Source: Paracnuella aquatica (GTDB taxonomy: Bacteria > Bacteroidota > Bacteroidia > Chitinophagales > Chitinophagaceae). From it: 64,000 nt of DNA. The notes below the pieces were generated by a model. The model made no database searches and was not told the DNA's origin. It saw only the letters and a list, made by a program, of their open reading frames with translations. The position numbers and the translations under genes were made by a program. The DNA lies in NCBI RefSeq assembly GCF_003332885.2, contig NZ_QOWJ01000015.1, positions 1 through 64,000 on the forward strand. The letters are read 5' to 3'. Shown here piece by piece: positions 9,045-17,190 of the stretch. Within the stretch, counting starts at the first letter, position 1; every line of letters starts with the position of its first letter.

Positions 9045-10301
9045 TCACCGCTCCAAACTACCCAATCCCCGAAGTCCATTACCGGCATTTACACTAATGT
9101 AATGCGACCGGATCATAGCCGCAGTTGGCGATGCCTTGCCGGGTAAAAAAACAGCGATGGCGCGGGATGGTTGCTCGGGCATATGGCAATCGATACAGTT
9201 GGTGGCGAGCTTTGCCGCAGGCAATGTTTTGTTGGTGCAAAAATGATCGCCGTCTTGCTGATGGCAAGCCATGCAACGTTGTGAAAAAAGCACTTTATTA
9301 CCCCGCTCATTTGCATGTGTGTTGTGGCAACTGTTGCAGGTAAGCGTGGTACTCGCCGTAAAACATTTACTGACCCGCAGCAGGCCATATTGGTTGCCGT
9401 GTACATCGATGTTGGCAGGATTAGGTGCGGTACTATCCGGCACAAAAAAATCAGACAGGTTACTACCTGCAGTAAACGAAAAAGAAGGTGCCGTTTTTTG
9501 CAGCGCACCACCATGACACAAGGCACACAAATCGAGTTGTTGCTGCCGCGAAAGCCGGGCCGGGTTAACAATATATTTTGCGGTGGCAGCATCAGGGTTT
9601 GCCTGCTGAAAGGCCACATGCTGCGCAGCAGGTCCGTGGCATTTTTCGCAGTCCACGCCAAAAATAATTTTGCCCCTATCAAAACTTTCCACCGCACCGC
9701 TGGATGAATTGAATGTTTGCGCAAATGTGGTATGGCACTCCATGCACCGCGAGGTAATGACCCGGTTGAACACCACTTTGGGCGGAAAGCCCGGGCTGTT
9801 GGACCATGCATTGGCTGCAGCAAAAAAAGTAATGGGCAGTTGAAACAGGTTGTGTCCACGCCAGTGCAAAAAGCTCTGCCCCATAGTGCCCGACCCAATG
9901 ACCAGGTCTATGCGGCGGGCCAGCTTTTCTTCACCATATTGATAGGCCGCCTGGTACATACCGCTGTCGCGCCGCTCCATCACCACGCTCAAGTGATCGT
10001 TGAAATGAAAGGTATTACGGCCCTTGTTAAAGGAACCCAGAACAGTACTGTCGCTGGCCGGTGCCGATGTACGGAAATGCGCCGTTTGCACATGGCTTTT
10101 ATACACGTCTGCATGGCAGGAAGCGCAGGCCTGCGAGCCGGCAAATTGCGCGAACGAAACCGCGGGTTGTGTTACCGATTTTTCTTTGTCTGCCGCGTTG
10201 CTTTTTTCACCATCCATGCACTGCGACAGTAGCAGCACAACCACTACCAAAAGCAGCGGCAGAAGCAGGGACCGGCGGGCAAATAAAAGCTTTGTGTGCA
10301 T
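9045..10301 (-). CDS. Heptahaem c-type cytochrome lipoprotein
   Basis: A 418-residue secreted multihaem cytochrome with seven CXXCH motifs in order: CASCH, CMECH, CEKCH, CALCH, CNSCH, CMACH and CIDCH, plus scattered His residues that could be distal ligands. The layout resembles cytochrome c554/NrfB-type proteins with a DUF-like middle section. The start at 10301 gives MHTKLLFARR, a hydrophobic stretch and lipobox LLSQC, so it is probably a lipoprotein; the longer ORF start at 10346 would place extra residues before the signal. It is divergent from the FG-GAP/ASPIC gene 123 bp away. Electron-transfer partner unknown. No nitrite-reductase or cytochrome-maturation gene is adjacent. Confidence 0.88.
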   Translation of the reverse strand: MHTKLLFARRSLLLPLLLVVVVLLLSQCMDGEKSNAADKEKSVTQPAVSFAQFAGSQACASCHADVYKSHVQTAHFRTSAPASDSTVLGSFNKGRNTFHFNDHLSVVMERRDSGMYQAAYQYGEEKLARRIDLVIGSGTMGQSFLHWRGHNLFQLPITFFAAANAWSNSPGFPPKVVFNRVITSRCMECHTTFAQTFNSSSGAVESFDRGKIIFGVDCEKCHGPAAQHVAFQQANPDAATAKYIVNPARLSRQQQLDLCALCHGGALQKTAPSFSFTAGSNLSDFFVPDSTAPNPANIDVHGNQYGLLRVSKCFTASTTLTCNSCHNTHANERGNKVLFSQRCMACHQQDGDHFCTNKTLPAAKLATNCIDCHMPEQPSRAIAVFLPGKASPTAAMIRSHYISVNAGNGLRGLGSLER

Positions 10302-10394
10302 GCAAAATGGATGGAAGTTGCAAACTACGTTTTTAATGCATTGCATCGCCCAAACAGCCGATGATGCGGGGCCGGGGCTACCATGGGAACGGTG

Positions 10395-10402
10395 TATCTT
10401 TG
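10395..10402 (+). promoter_or_regulatory. -7 box before the FG-GAP/ASPIC gene
   Basis: TATCTTTG is an exact TAnnTTTG match 22 bp before the ATG at 10425. It lies inside the longer ORF that begins at 10383, which is one reason to reject that earlier start. No -33 TTTG is evident. Confidence 0.55.
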
Positions 10403-10424
10403 GTGCCCGATAAGCTTACCCGCT

Positions 10425-13400
10425 ATGATTGTGAAAAAGTTAGGCGCCTTCAATTTGTTGGTTGTGTTATTATTGCTTGCCCTGTGCTCCTGTGAAAAAA
10501 AGGAAACCCTGTTTACCTCGCTTTCGCCAAAAGAAACCGGGATCACATTTGAAAACAAACTCCCGGAAAAGCGCCTGTTTGGCATCCTTTATTTTCTATA
10601 CTACTACAATGGCGGCGGCGTGGCTACCGGCGACGTAAACGGCGATGGTCTGCCCGATATTTATTTTACCGCCAACAGCAAGGGTGCCAATAAACTGTAT
10701 TTAAACAAGGGCAATTTCCAGTTTGAAGACATCACTGCAAAAGCAGGCGTGGCGGGCACTTCCGACTGGTGCAGCGGCGTAACCATGGCCGACGTAAACG
10801 GCGATGGCCTGCTCGATATTTATGTTTCTTCGGTTAGTGGTATGCGTGGGCTGAAGGGCCGCAACGAACTTTTTATCAATAGGGGCAACAACACCTTTTC
10901 CGAAAGCGCAGCGCAATATGGATTGGACTTTTCGGGCTTTACATCACAGGCTGCTTTTTTCGATTACGACCGTGATGGCGACCTGGATTGTTACCTCGTA
11001 AACCAGTCGCATCACCCGCATGCCAACATTGTAGATACGGCCAACCGCCGCCGCTACGATTCGCTGAGCGGCGACCGCCTGTACCGCAACGAACTGAGTG
11101 CGGGCAAAGCGGCTTTCACCGATGTGTCGGCGGCAGCTGGCATTTATCAAAGCAACCTCGGTTACGGCCTGGGGCTGGCCATTGCCGATCTGAACAATGA
11201 TGGCTGGGATGATATTTATGTGGGCAACGATTTTCATGAAAATGATTATTACTACGTCAACAACGGCGATGGCACATTTAAAGAAAGTGGTGCAAAACAT
11301 TTCCGTCATTACAGCCGCTTCAGCATGGGCAACGATGCGGCCGATTACAACAACGACGGCCAGCTCGATCTTATTACCGTGGATATGCTGCCCAACGATG
11401 AAAAGGTTTTGAAAACATATGGCAGCGATGAAAACCCCGACATCTATAATGTAAAGCTGCTCATGAACGGCTACCAGTACCAGTTTTCACGCAATTGCTT
11501 GCAACGCAACAATGGCAACGGCGAAAGCTTTTCCGATGTGGCTTTGCTGGCAGGCGTATCGGCTACTGATTGGAGTTGGGCGCCATTATTTGCTGATTTT
11601 GACAATGATGGCAACAAAGATCTGTTTATCAGCAGCGGTATTGTAAAGCGGCCGGTTGACCTGGATTATGTACGTTATGTATCGGACCTGCAGGTAAGAA
11701 AAGGCATGAACCAAACCGACAAGTACGACGATGATGCGCTGAATAAAATGCCCGATGGCAGTGCACACCCGTTCCTGTTCCGCGGCAGCGCCAGCAACGA
11801 GTTTGAACCCGTTAGCGAAGCCTGGGGTACATCGGGCATGAAAGGATATTACACCGGTGCAGCCTATGCCGATCTTGATGGCGATGGTGCGCTGGATATG
11901 GTGATCAACGCCATTGATGCACCGGCCGTGGTGTTGAAAAATGAGGCACCGAAAAAGAACAGGATCGCGATTTCATTTAAAGGCGCTGATGGCAACACCA
12001 TGGGCGTTGGCGCCAAAGCCTATGTATTTGCTGGTGGCAAAATGCAGTACCAGCAATTGATGCTGACGCGGGGATTTCAATCGTCGGTGGCGCCGGTGCT
12101 GCACTTTGGCCTGGGCGATGCTGCAACAGCGGATAGCGTACTAATAGTATGGCCAAACCAGCAATACCAGATGTTGAAAAATGTGCCGGCAAACAAGCCA
12201 TTGATTGTTGCGCAGGATGCTGCTTCCGGCCAGTTTGTGCATGCTAATTTTTTCAAAACACCCGAACCATTACTACAACCAATTGCTGATTCGCTGGCCC
12301 GCTGGCGGCACATGGAAAACCCGTTCATTGATGTCAACATTCAATACCTCATTCCACATGCACAAAGCAGCCGCGGTCCCAAACTGGCAGTAGCCGATGT
12401 GAACGGCGATGGGCTCGATGATTTTTATGCCTGCGGCGCCAAAGACCAGCCCGGTGCGCTGATGCTGGGCCAGCCCAATGGTGGTTTTTTACCCGGCAAC
12501 AATGCACCGTTTGAATACGACAAACACAGCGAAGATGTAGATGCATTGTTTACCGATGTAAACGGTGATGCTTTTCCTGATTTGATTGTAGTGAGTGGTG
12601 GCAACGAATTTCTGGAAGGCGATGCGCGGCTTTGGGACCGGCTTTATGTCAATGATGGAAAGGGCAACTTTACCAAAACAAAAGGACTTCCGTTTATCCC
12701 CAACAACAAATCTTGCGTGGCCGCAGCCGATGTGGATGGCGATGGCGATACAGACCTGTTCATTGGCTTGTTGACCAACAGCCGGTCCTATGGTGTGCCC
12801 ATGTCCTCTGCGTTGTTGATCAACGATGGCAAAGGGTCTTTCGTACAGGATGATACCCGCATTTCGTTGACCAATATTGGCACAGTTACAGCAGCGCAGT
12901 TTGCCGATTGGGATGGCAACGGAACACCCGATTTGCTGGTGGCCGGCGAATGGATGCCGTTGACTGTTTTTGCCAACAACGGCGGCACATTTACCAAAAA
13001 AGAATTGCCCGCTTCAACAGGCTGGTGGCAAACGCTGTTGGTGCAGGACGTAAACGGCGATGGCAACCTGGATGTGCTGGCCGGCAACTGGGGCCGCAAC
13101 AATAAATTCTGGAGTGAAAAGGACGGCAAGTTGAGCCTCTATGTCTCCGACTTTGATCGCAATGGTAGTACGGATCAATTGCTGGCTTATTCCATTGGGG
13201 GAAAAGAGTATCCTTTTTTGGCGAAAGACGAAACCGAAAGGGCTTTGCCGGTGCTGAAAAAGCACTACCTGAAATACGCCGAATATGCCGGTGAAGAAAT
13301 GAAAGATGTGTTTTATGGTTTTGTGGACGACATGCAACCCTTGCATGCCGAGCAACTGGCATCGGTGGTGCTGTATGGCGATGGCAAGGGTGGCTTTGAC

Positions 13401-13703
13401 ATGCAGCCCTTACCTAATGAATTGCAGCTGGCGCCGATCTTTTCTTTTGCAAAAGGCGGCGCAGCCAACACGTTTGTAGCCGGCGGCAACTTTTTTGATG
13501 TCATTCCTTACGAAGGCCGGTACGATGCGCAGCCGATGGCGATGGTGAGGTTTGAAGGAAAGACGGCTCGCTATGTTCATCAGCCGCTGTTGTCGGCACT
13601 TACGGGGCAGGTACGGGATCTGCGCTGGCTGCGCCGACAAAACGACTCAGTGCTGGTGGCTGCCCGCAACCATATGCCATTGGTATTTTATAAAACGCCA
13701 TAG
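10425..13703 (+). CDS. FG-GAP/VCBS repeat lipoprotein with ASPIC/UnbV domain
   Basis: A 1,092-residue surface lipoprotein (signal MIVKKLGAFNLLVVLLLLALCSC). It carries at least 13 calcium-binding FG-GAP/VCBS loops of the DxNxDGxxD type (for example DVNGDGLPDIYF, DFDNDGNKDLFI, DVDGDGDTDLFI), predicted to build one or two beta-propellers. An ASPIC/UnbV domain sits between the two repeat blocks, around residues 515-605 (MGVGAKAYVFAGGKMQYQQL to VLHFGLGDAATADSVLIVWPN). Such CRTAC1-like proteins commonly sit beside SusCD loci in Bacteroidetes; their ligand is not established. The start at 10425 is chosen for the signal peptide and the -7 box upstream. Confidence 0.9.
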   Translation: MIVKKLGAFNLLVVLLLLALCSCEKKETLFTSLSPKETGITFENKLPEKRLFGILYFLYYYNGGGVATGDVNGDGLPDIYFTANSKGANKLYLNKGNFQFEDITAKAGVAGTSDWCSGVTMADVNGDGLLDIYVSSVSGMRGLKGRNELFINRGNNTFSESAAQYGLDFSGFTSQAAFFDYDRDGDLDCYLVNQSHHPHANIVDTANRRRYDSLSGDRLYRNELSAGKAAFTDVSAAAGIYQSNLGYGLGLAIADLNNDGWDDIYVGNDFHENDYYYVNNGDGTFKESGAKHFRHYSRFSMGNDAADYNNDGQLDLITVDMLPNDEKVLKTYGSDENPDIYNVKLLMNGYQYQFSRNCLQRNNGNGESFSDVALLAGVSATDWSWAPLFADFDNDGNKDLFISSGIVKRPVDLDYVRYVSDLQVRKGMNQTDKYDDDALNKMPDGSAHPFLFRGSASNEFEPVSEAWGTSGMKGYYTGAAYADLDGDGALDMVINAIDAPAVVLKNEAPKKNRIAISFKGADGNTMGVGAKAYVFAGGKMQYQQLMLTRGFQSSVAPVLHFGLGDAATADSVLIVWPNQQYQMLKNVPANKPLIVAQDAASGQFVHANFFKTPEPLLQPIADSLARWRHMENPFIDVNIQYLIPHAQSSRGPKLAVADVNGDGLDDFYACGAKDQPGALMLGQPNGGFLPGNNAPFEYDKHSEDVDALFTDVNGDAFPDLIVVSGGNEFLEGDARLWDRLYVNDGKGNFTKTKGLPFIPNNKSCVAAADVDGDGDTDLFIGLLTNSRSYGVPMSSALLINDGKGSFVQDDTRISLTNIGTVTAAQFADWDGNGTPDLLVAGEWMPLTVFANNGGTFTKKELPASTGWWQTLLVQDVNGDGNLDVLAGNWGRNNKFWSEKDGKLSLYVSDFDRNGSTDQLLAYSIGGKEYPFLAKDETERALPVLKKHYLKYAEYAGEEMKDVFYGFVDDMQPLHAEQLASVVLYGDGKGGFDMQPLPNELQLAPIFSFAKGGAANTFVAGGNFFDVIPYEGRYDAQPMAMVRFEGKTARYVHQPLLSALTGQVRDLRWLRRQNDSVLVAARNHMPLVFYKTP

Positions 13704-13713
13704 GGTGACCAAT

Positions 13714-15135
13714 ATGGGTGTTAAAAATTTTGTAGTAGACCGGCTAACTAAAGCGCCATTAAAATTTATGGCACTCCTGGCAGTCCTGTTAGGAACGACC
13801 ATAGCTGTTTTTACGGTAGGTTATCTGCTGATACCGGGTTTGTTTTTTGTTGTGCTCGGCCTTTTTATTTATTTCATTGATTTTTTAACGCGAAAGATGT
13901 TTGCGAAAAGGAGTTTGTATCTCGCAGCACAGTATATCTTATCTATTTTATTTACGCTGTTTTTCATCATTGTCTGTTTGCAATGGCAGGAGCATAATGA
14001 GATTGTCTTTCCAAGCGAATTTCAAGGACAGGCCGGGATCATTTTTGGTGTAGCAGGATATCCCAAACTGCCGGAAACAAAGTTTTGGAAGAAAAAAATT
14101 GTAGTGCCTGCGAATGGCATAATCATTACGTCGACAAAAGCAGAAGAGCTATCAAAAAAAGTGCGTTTTTATTTAGGGTCAAAATCTGCAAGCTTCGACG
14201 CGGTAGACTGGGATTCAAATTTCGATGTCGATTGTTTATCATCAGATAATAAAATCAAAGGCTGGCTCTTTGAAGTGGGCCGTAATGATGATGATGCTCC
14301 CAAAAAGGTAATGACCGATCTGTGCAACCAGATTGCTTTAGGAAAAACAAGTAGCTTTTACAAAAGCACAAATCCTGTAGTATGGTCTGATAATACCGGG
14401 AAATATTTATGGCTTCAAAATAAAGGCCTCACTTCTTTGCCCGGTGGATTGGACAAGCTTGGTATTTATAAAGCAATATTGACCGGTAATAATTTTAAGG
14501 AAGTACCACAAGAATTATATAAAGTCACCTCACTTCAGGATTTGACCTTTGCAGTAAATCCCATCAGCATTTTTCCATGCGATTTAAACAGGTTCCCAAA
14601 CCTGAAAAGCGTGTCGTTCGCAGCAACCAGTATCAGGGAAATCAACTGCGACTTGTCACAACTCGAAAGCTTGACGGAAATCGATTTGGCGCGAAATGAA
14701 TTGAGCAAGGTACCTGAGCAGATCAAAACAATCCCAAATTTGAAAGAGCTTTTCTTGAATGATAACCGGATTCGCGGTTTGTCGTTTGTGGACAGCCGGC
14801 TTGGTAAACTAGAGGTGCTTTATCTGTATACAAATAAGGTGAAAAGTATTACAAAAGAAACAGTGCATTTAAAGCATCTAAAAGAGTTGTCGATATTTGA
14901 CAATGAAATCGAAAGCATTCCCGATAATATTTCCGACTTAATAAGCCTTGAGCGCCTTGAAATATGGAACAATCCAATCAGGTATATTTCTCCCAACATC
15001 AGCAGGCTAAAAAAGCTGAAATCAATCAGAGTAGATGATAATTATTTAGCGCAGGCAGATAAGGATAGCCTTAAAAAATGGTTGCCAAACTGTGAGGTTC
15101 ATTACCAAAACAGGCAAGCAATGCCAACGCAGTGA
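13714..15135 (+). CDS. Membrane-anchored leucine-rich-repeat protein
   Basis: A 473-residue protein with two or three N-terminal membrane helices (residues about 17-60 and 70-92), a middle domain of about 130 residues that I do not recognise, and roughly ten leucine-rich repeats from residue 235 to the end (LWLQNKGLTSLPGGLDKLG; LTEIDLARNELSKVPEQI; LKELSIFDNEIESIPDNI). LRRs imply protein or glycan binding on one face of the membrane. The ATG at 13714 lies 10 bp after the FG-GAP gene; the ORF is open further upstream but that part overlaps the FG-GAP gene. Base composition is clearly more AT-rich than both neighbours, suggesting a separate origin. Confidence 0.8.
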   Translation: MGVKNFVVDRLTKAPLKFMALLAVLLGTTIAVFTVGYLLIPGLFFVVLGLFIYFIDFLTRKMFAKRSLYLAAQYILSILFTLFFIIVCLQWQEHNEIVFPSEFQGQAGIIFGVAGYPKLPETKFWKKKIVVPANGIIITSTKAEELSKKVRFYLGSKSASFDAVDWDSNFDVDCLSSDNKIKGWLFEVGRNDDDAPKKVMTDLCNQIALGKTSSFYKSTNPVVWSDNTGKYLWLQNKGLTSLPGGLDKLGIYKAILTGNNFKEVPQELYKVTSLQDLTFAVNPISIFPCDLNRFPNLKSVSFAATSIREINCDLSQLESLTEIDLARNELSKVPEQIKTIPNLKELFLNDNRIRGLSFVDSRLGKLEVLYLYTNKVKSITKETVHLKHLKELSIFDNEIESIPDNISDLISLERLEIWNNPIRYISPNISRLKKLKSIRVDDNYLAQADKDSLKKWLPNCEVHYQNRQAMPTQ

Positions 15136-15311
15136 GCAATATTTTTCAGTTCATAAATATATGCCCATACGATGGCTGAATTTTATGAATAATTGTGCGG
15201 GAGTCATATGATTGGTTTGCTTGCTTTTCCGCATAAAAAAAGTACATGGTTTTTGCTGCAGCATCTGCAATGATCAACTAAGCCTATTTATTAATGCCTT
15301 CAAACCCAACC

Positions 15312-16979
15312 ATGCGAACACTTCTATTTTACTTACTGCCTATTTGCCTGGTGCTTTTTATTGCCTGCAGCAAAAGCGATGGCGGCAATACTGAACCGCC
15401 GCCTGTTGCCAAGCCATTTGTGCTGCGCGGCATTTGGGTCGAAGGTGTTATTCAGGCGCCGGGTAGCACTGTTATTTTAAGCAGTTCGCAACCCGAAATA
15501 CAACTGCGTTTTTCCACGGCTGTTATGCGCAGCAGCACGGGCGGCCTGCAGTGGACCAACGCTGCGGGCACTGCCGTGCCATACACCATTCAATACGGCG
15601 CCGGCGATAGTGTGCTAACTTTAAAGCCCAATGCCGCATTGCCGCCTTTTGCGCAATTTCGGTTAACCATTACCGAAAGTCTTCGTTCATCGACGGGGCT
15701 GCAGCCAACTGCTCCGGCATTTATCATACTGCGCACCGGTTTGGACAGCCGCGACAAGTTTACCCGCATCCCCACCGACGAACTGATGACGCTGGTGCAG
15801 CGCCAAACCTTTAAGTATTTCTGGGATTTTGCCCACCCGGCTTCGGGCATGGCGCGGGAACGCAATACATCGGGCAACGTGGTTACTTCAGGCGGCTCGG
15901 GCATGGGCGCCATGGCCATTGTTGTCGGTGTGCACCGCGGCTTTATTACCCGCGCCGAAGGGCTGGAACGAGTGCAAAAAATGGTGACTTTTTTAGGAAC
16001 AAAAGCCGACCGCTTCAAAGGCGCTTTCCCCCATTGGCTCAATGGCGCTTCGGGCAAAGTGCAGCCGTTTAGCGCCAACGACAACGGCGCCGACCTGGTG
16101 GAAACCGCGCTGCTGATGCAGGGACTCATCACCGCCCGCCAGTATTTTAATGGTACCAACGCGGCAGAAACAGCCTTGCGTGCCGACATCAATAAAATTT
16201 GGGAAGCGGTGGAATGGGACTGGTTTCGCAAGGGCGGTGAAAACAAATTGTACTGGCACTGGAGCCCAGATAAAGAATGGACCATGAACCTGCCCATCAG
16301 CGGCTGGAACGAGGCTTTGATTACTTATGTGCTGGCAGCAGCGTCGCCAACGCACAGCATTCCGAAAGCGGTGTACGACGAAGGTTGGGCCCGCAACGGC
16401 GCCATGCGCAACGGCAATACTTATTACAACGAAGTGCTGCCGCTGGGTCCGCCGCAGGGTGGCCCGCTGTTCCTGAGCCATTATTCTTTTTTGGGATTAA
16501 AACCTTTTGGCCTTAAAGACCAGTATGCCGATTATGAGCAGCAGGTAAAAGCGCATACGCTGATCAACTACCGCTATTGCGTGGCCAATCCAAAAGGCTT
16601 TTTGGGCTACAGCGATTCGTGCTGGGGCCTCACTGCCTCCGACGATAATAAAGTGGGCTACCTGGCGCATGAGCCGCAAAACGACAATGGCGTCATCTCG
16701 CCAACCGCTGCACTTTCTTCTATGCCTTACACGCCGGAGCAAAGCAAGGCGGCGCTGGAGTTTTTTTACTATAAACTGGGCGATAAACTTTGGAAAGAAT
16801 ATGGTTTTGTAGATGCCTTTAACCTTACCGATGGCTGGTTTGCCGATTCTTTCCTGGCAATTGACCAGGGACCGATCATAATCATGTTGGAGAATTACCG
16901 GAGTGGTTTACTTTGGAACTTGTTTATGGGTGCACCTGAGGTTAAGGCTGGTTTAAATAGGCTGCAGTTTCAATATTGA
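15312..16979 (+). CDS. GH144-like beta-1,2-glucanase (glycoamylase fold) lipoprotein
   Basis: A 555-residue lipoprotein (MRTLLFYLLPICLVLFIAC lipobox) with an Ig-like domain (residues about 35-140) and a C-terminal (alpha/alpha)6-barrel of the glycoamylase type from residue 150: LVQRQTFKYFWDFAHPASGMARER, then GGSGMGAMAIVVGVHRGFI, WHWSPDKEWTMNLPISGWNEALITYVLAA, and CWGLTASDD. These patterns are those of GH144, whose founding endo-beta-1,2-glucanase came from Chitinophaga pinensis. The ATG at 15312 is used because it starts the signal. A GH3 beta-glucosidase follows, matching a route from beta-1,2-glucan to glucose. Other PF10091 proteins have other or unknown substrates, so specificity is inferred. 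Confidence 0.8.
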   Translation: MRTLLFYLLPICLVLFIACSKSDGGNTEPPPVAKPFVLRGIWVEGVIQAPGSTVILSSSQPEIQLRFSTAVMRSSTGGLQWTNAAGTAVPYTIQYGAGDSVLTLKPNAALPPFAQFRLTITESLRSSTGLQPTAPAFIILRTGLDSRDKFTRIPTDELMTLVQRQTFKYFWDFAHPASGMARERNTSGNVVTSGGSGMGAMAIVVGVHRGFITRAEGLERVQKMVTFLGTKADRFKGAFPHWLNGASGKVQPFSANDNGADLVETALLMQGLITARQYFNGTNAAETALRADINKIWEAVEWDWFRKGGENKLYWHWSPDKEWTMNLPISGWNEALITYVLAAASPTHSIPKAVYDEGWARNGAMRNGNTYYNEVLPLGPPQGGPLFLSHYSFLGLKPFGLKDQYADYEQQVKAHTLINYRYCVANPKGFLGYSDSCWGLTASDDNKVGYLAHEPQNDNGVISPTAALSSMPYTPEQSKAALEFFYYKLGDKLWKEYGFVDAFNLTDGWFADSFLAIDQGPIIIMLENYRSGLLWNLFMGAPEVKAGLNRLQFQY

Positions 16980-17018
16980 AACCGGTCGGCAGTACAGGTG
17001 CTCACATTACAGTTCATT

Positions 17019-17096
17019 GTCATGCCGACGCATGTCGGCATCTCCTTGCCATAACAGCATTTATTATAGGAGAATCCGAATGGAGTTCGGAATGAC
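17019..17096. repeat. REP-like hairpin, family A copy 2 (diverged)
   Basis: The left arm 17019-17045 (GTCATGCCGACGCATGTCGG then CATCTCC) and right arm 17069-17096 (GGAGAATCCGAATGGAGTTC then GGAATGAC) are imperfect inverted repeats of the same family as 8824-8910. It fills the gap between the glucanase and glucosidase genes. Confidence 0.8.
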
Positions 17097-17190
17097 AGTG
17101 TTTGTATAAATATGGATGCCAACCTGCGGCTGTATCACACGCAGGTGCACCTACCATATTTCCATGATGTAAAAATTCAATCTATCGTTT

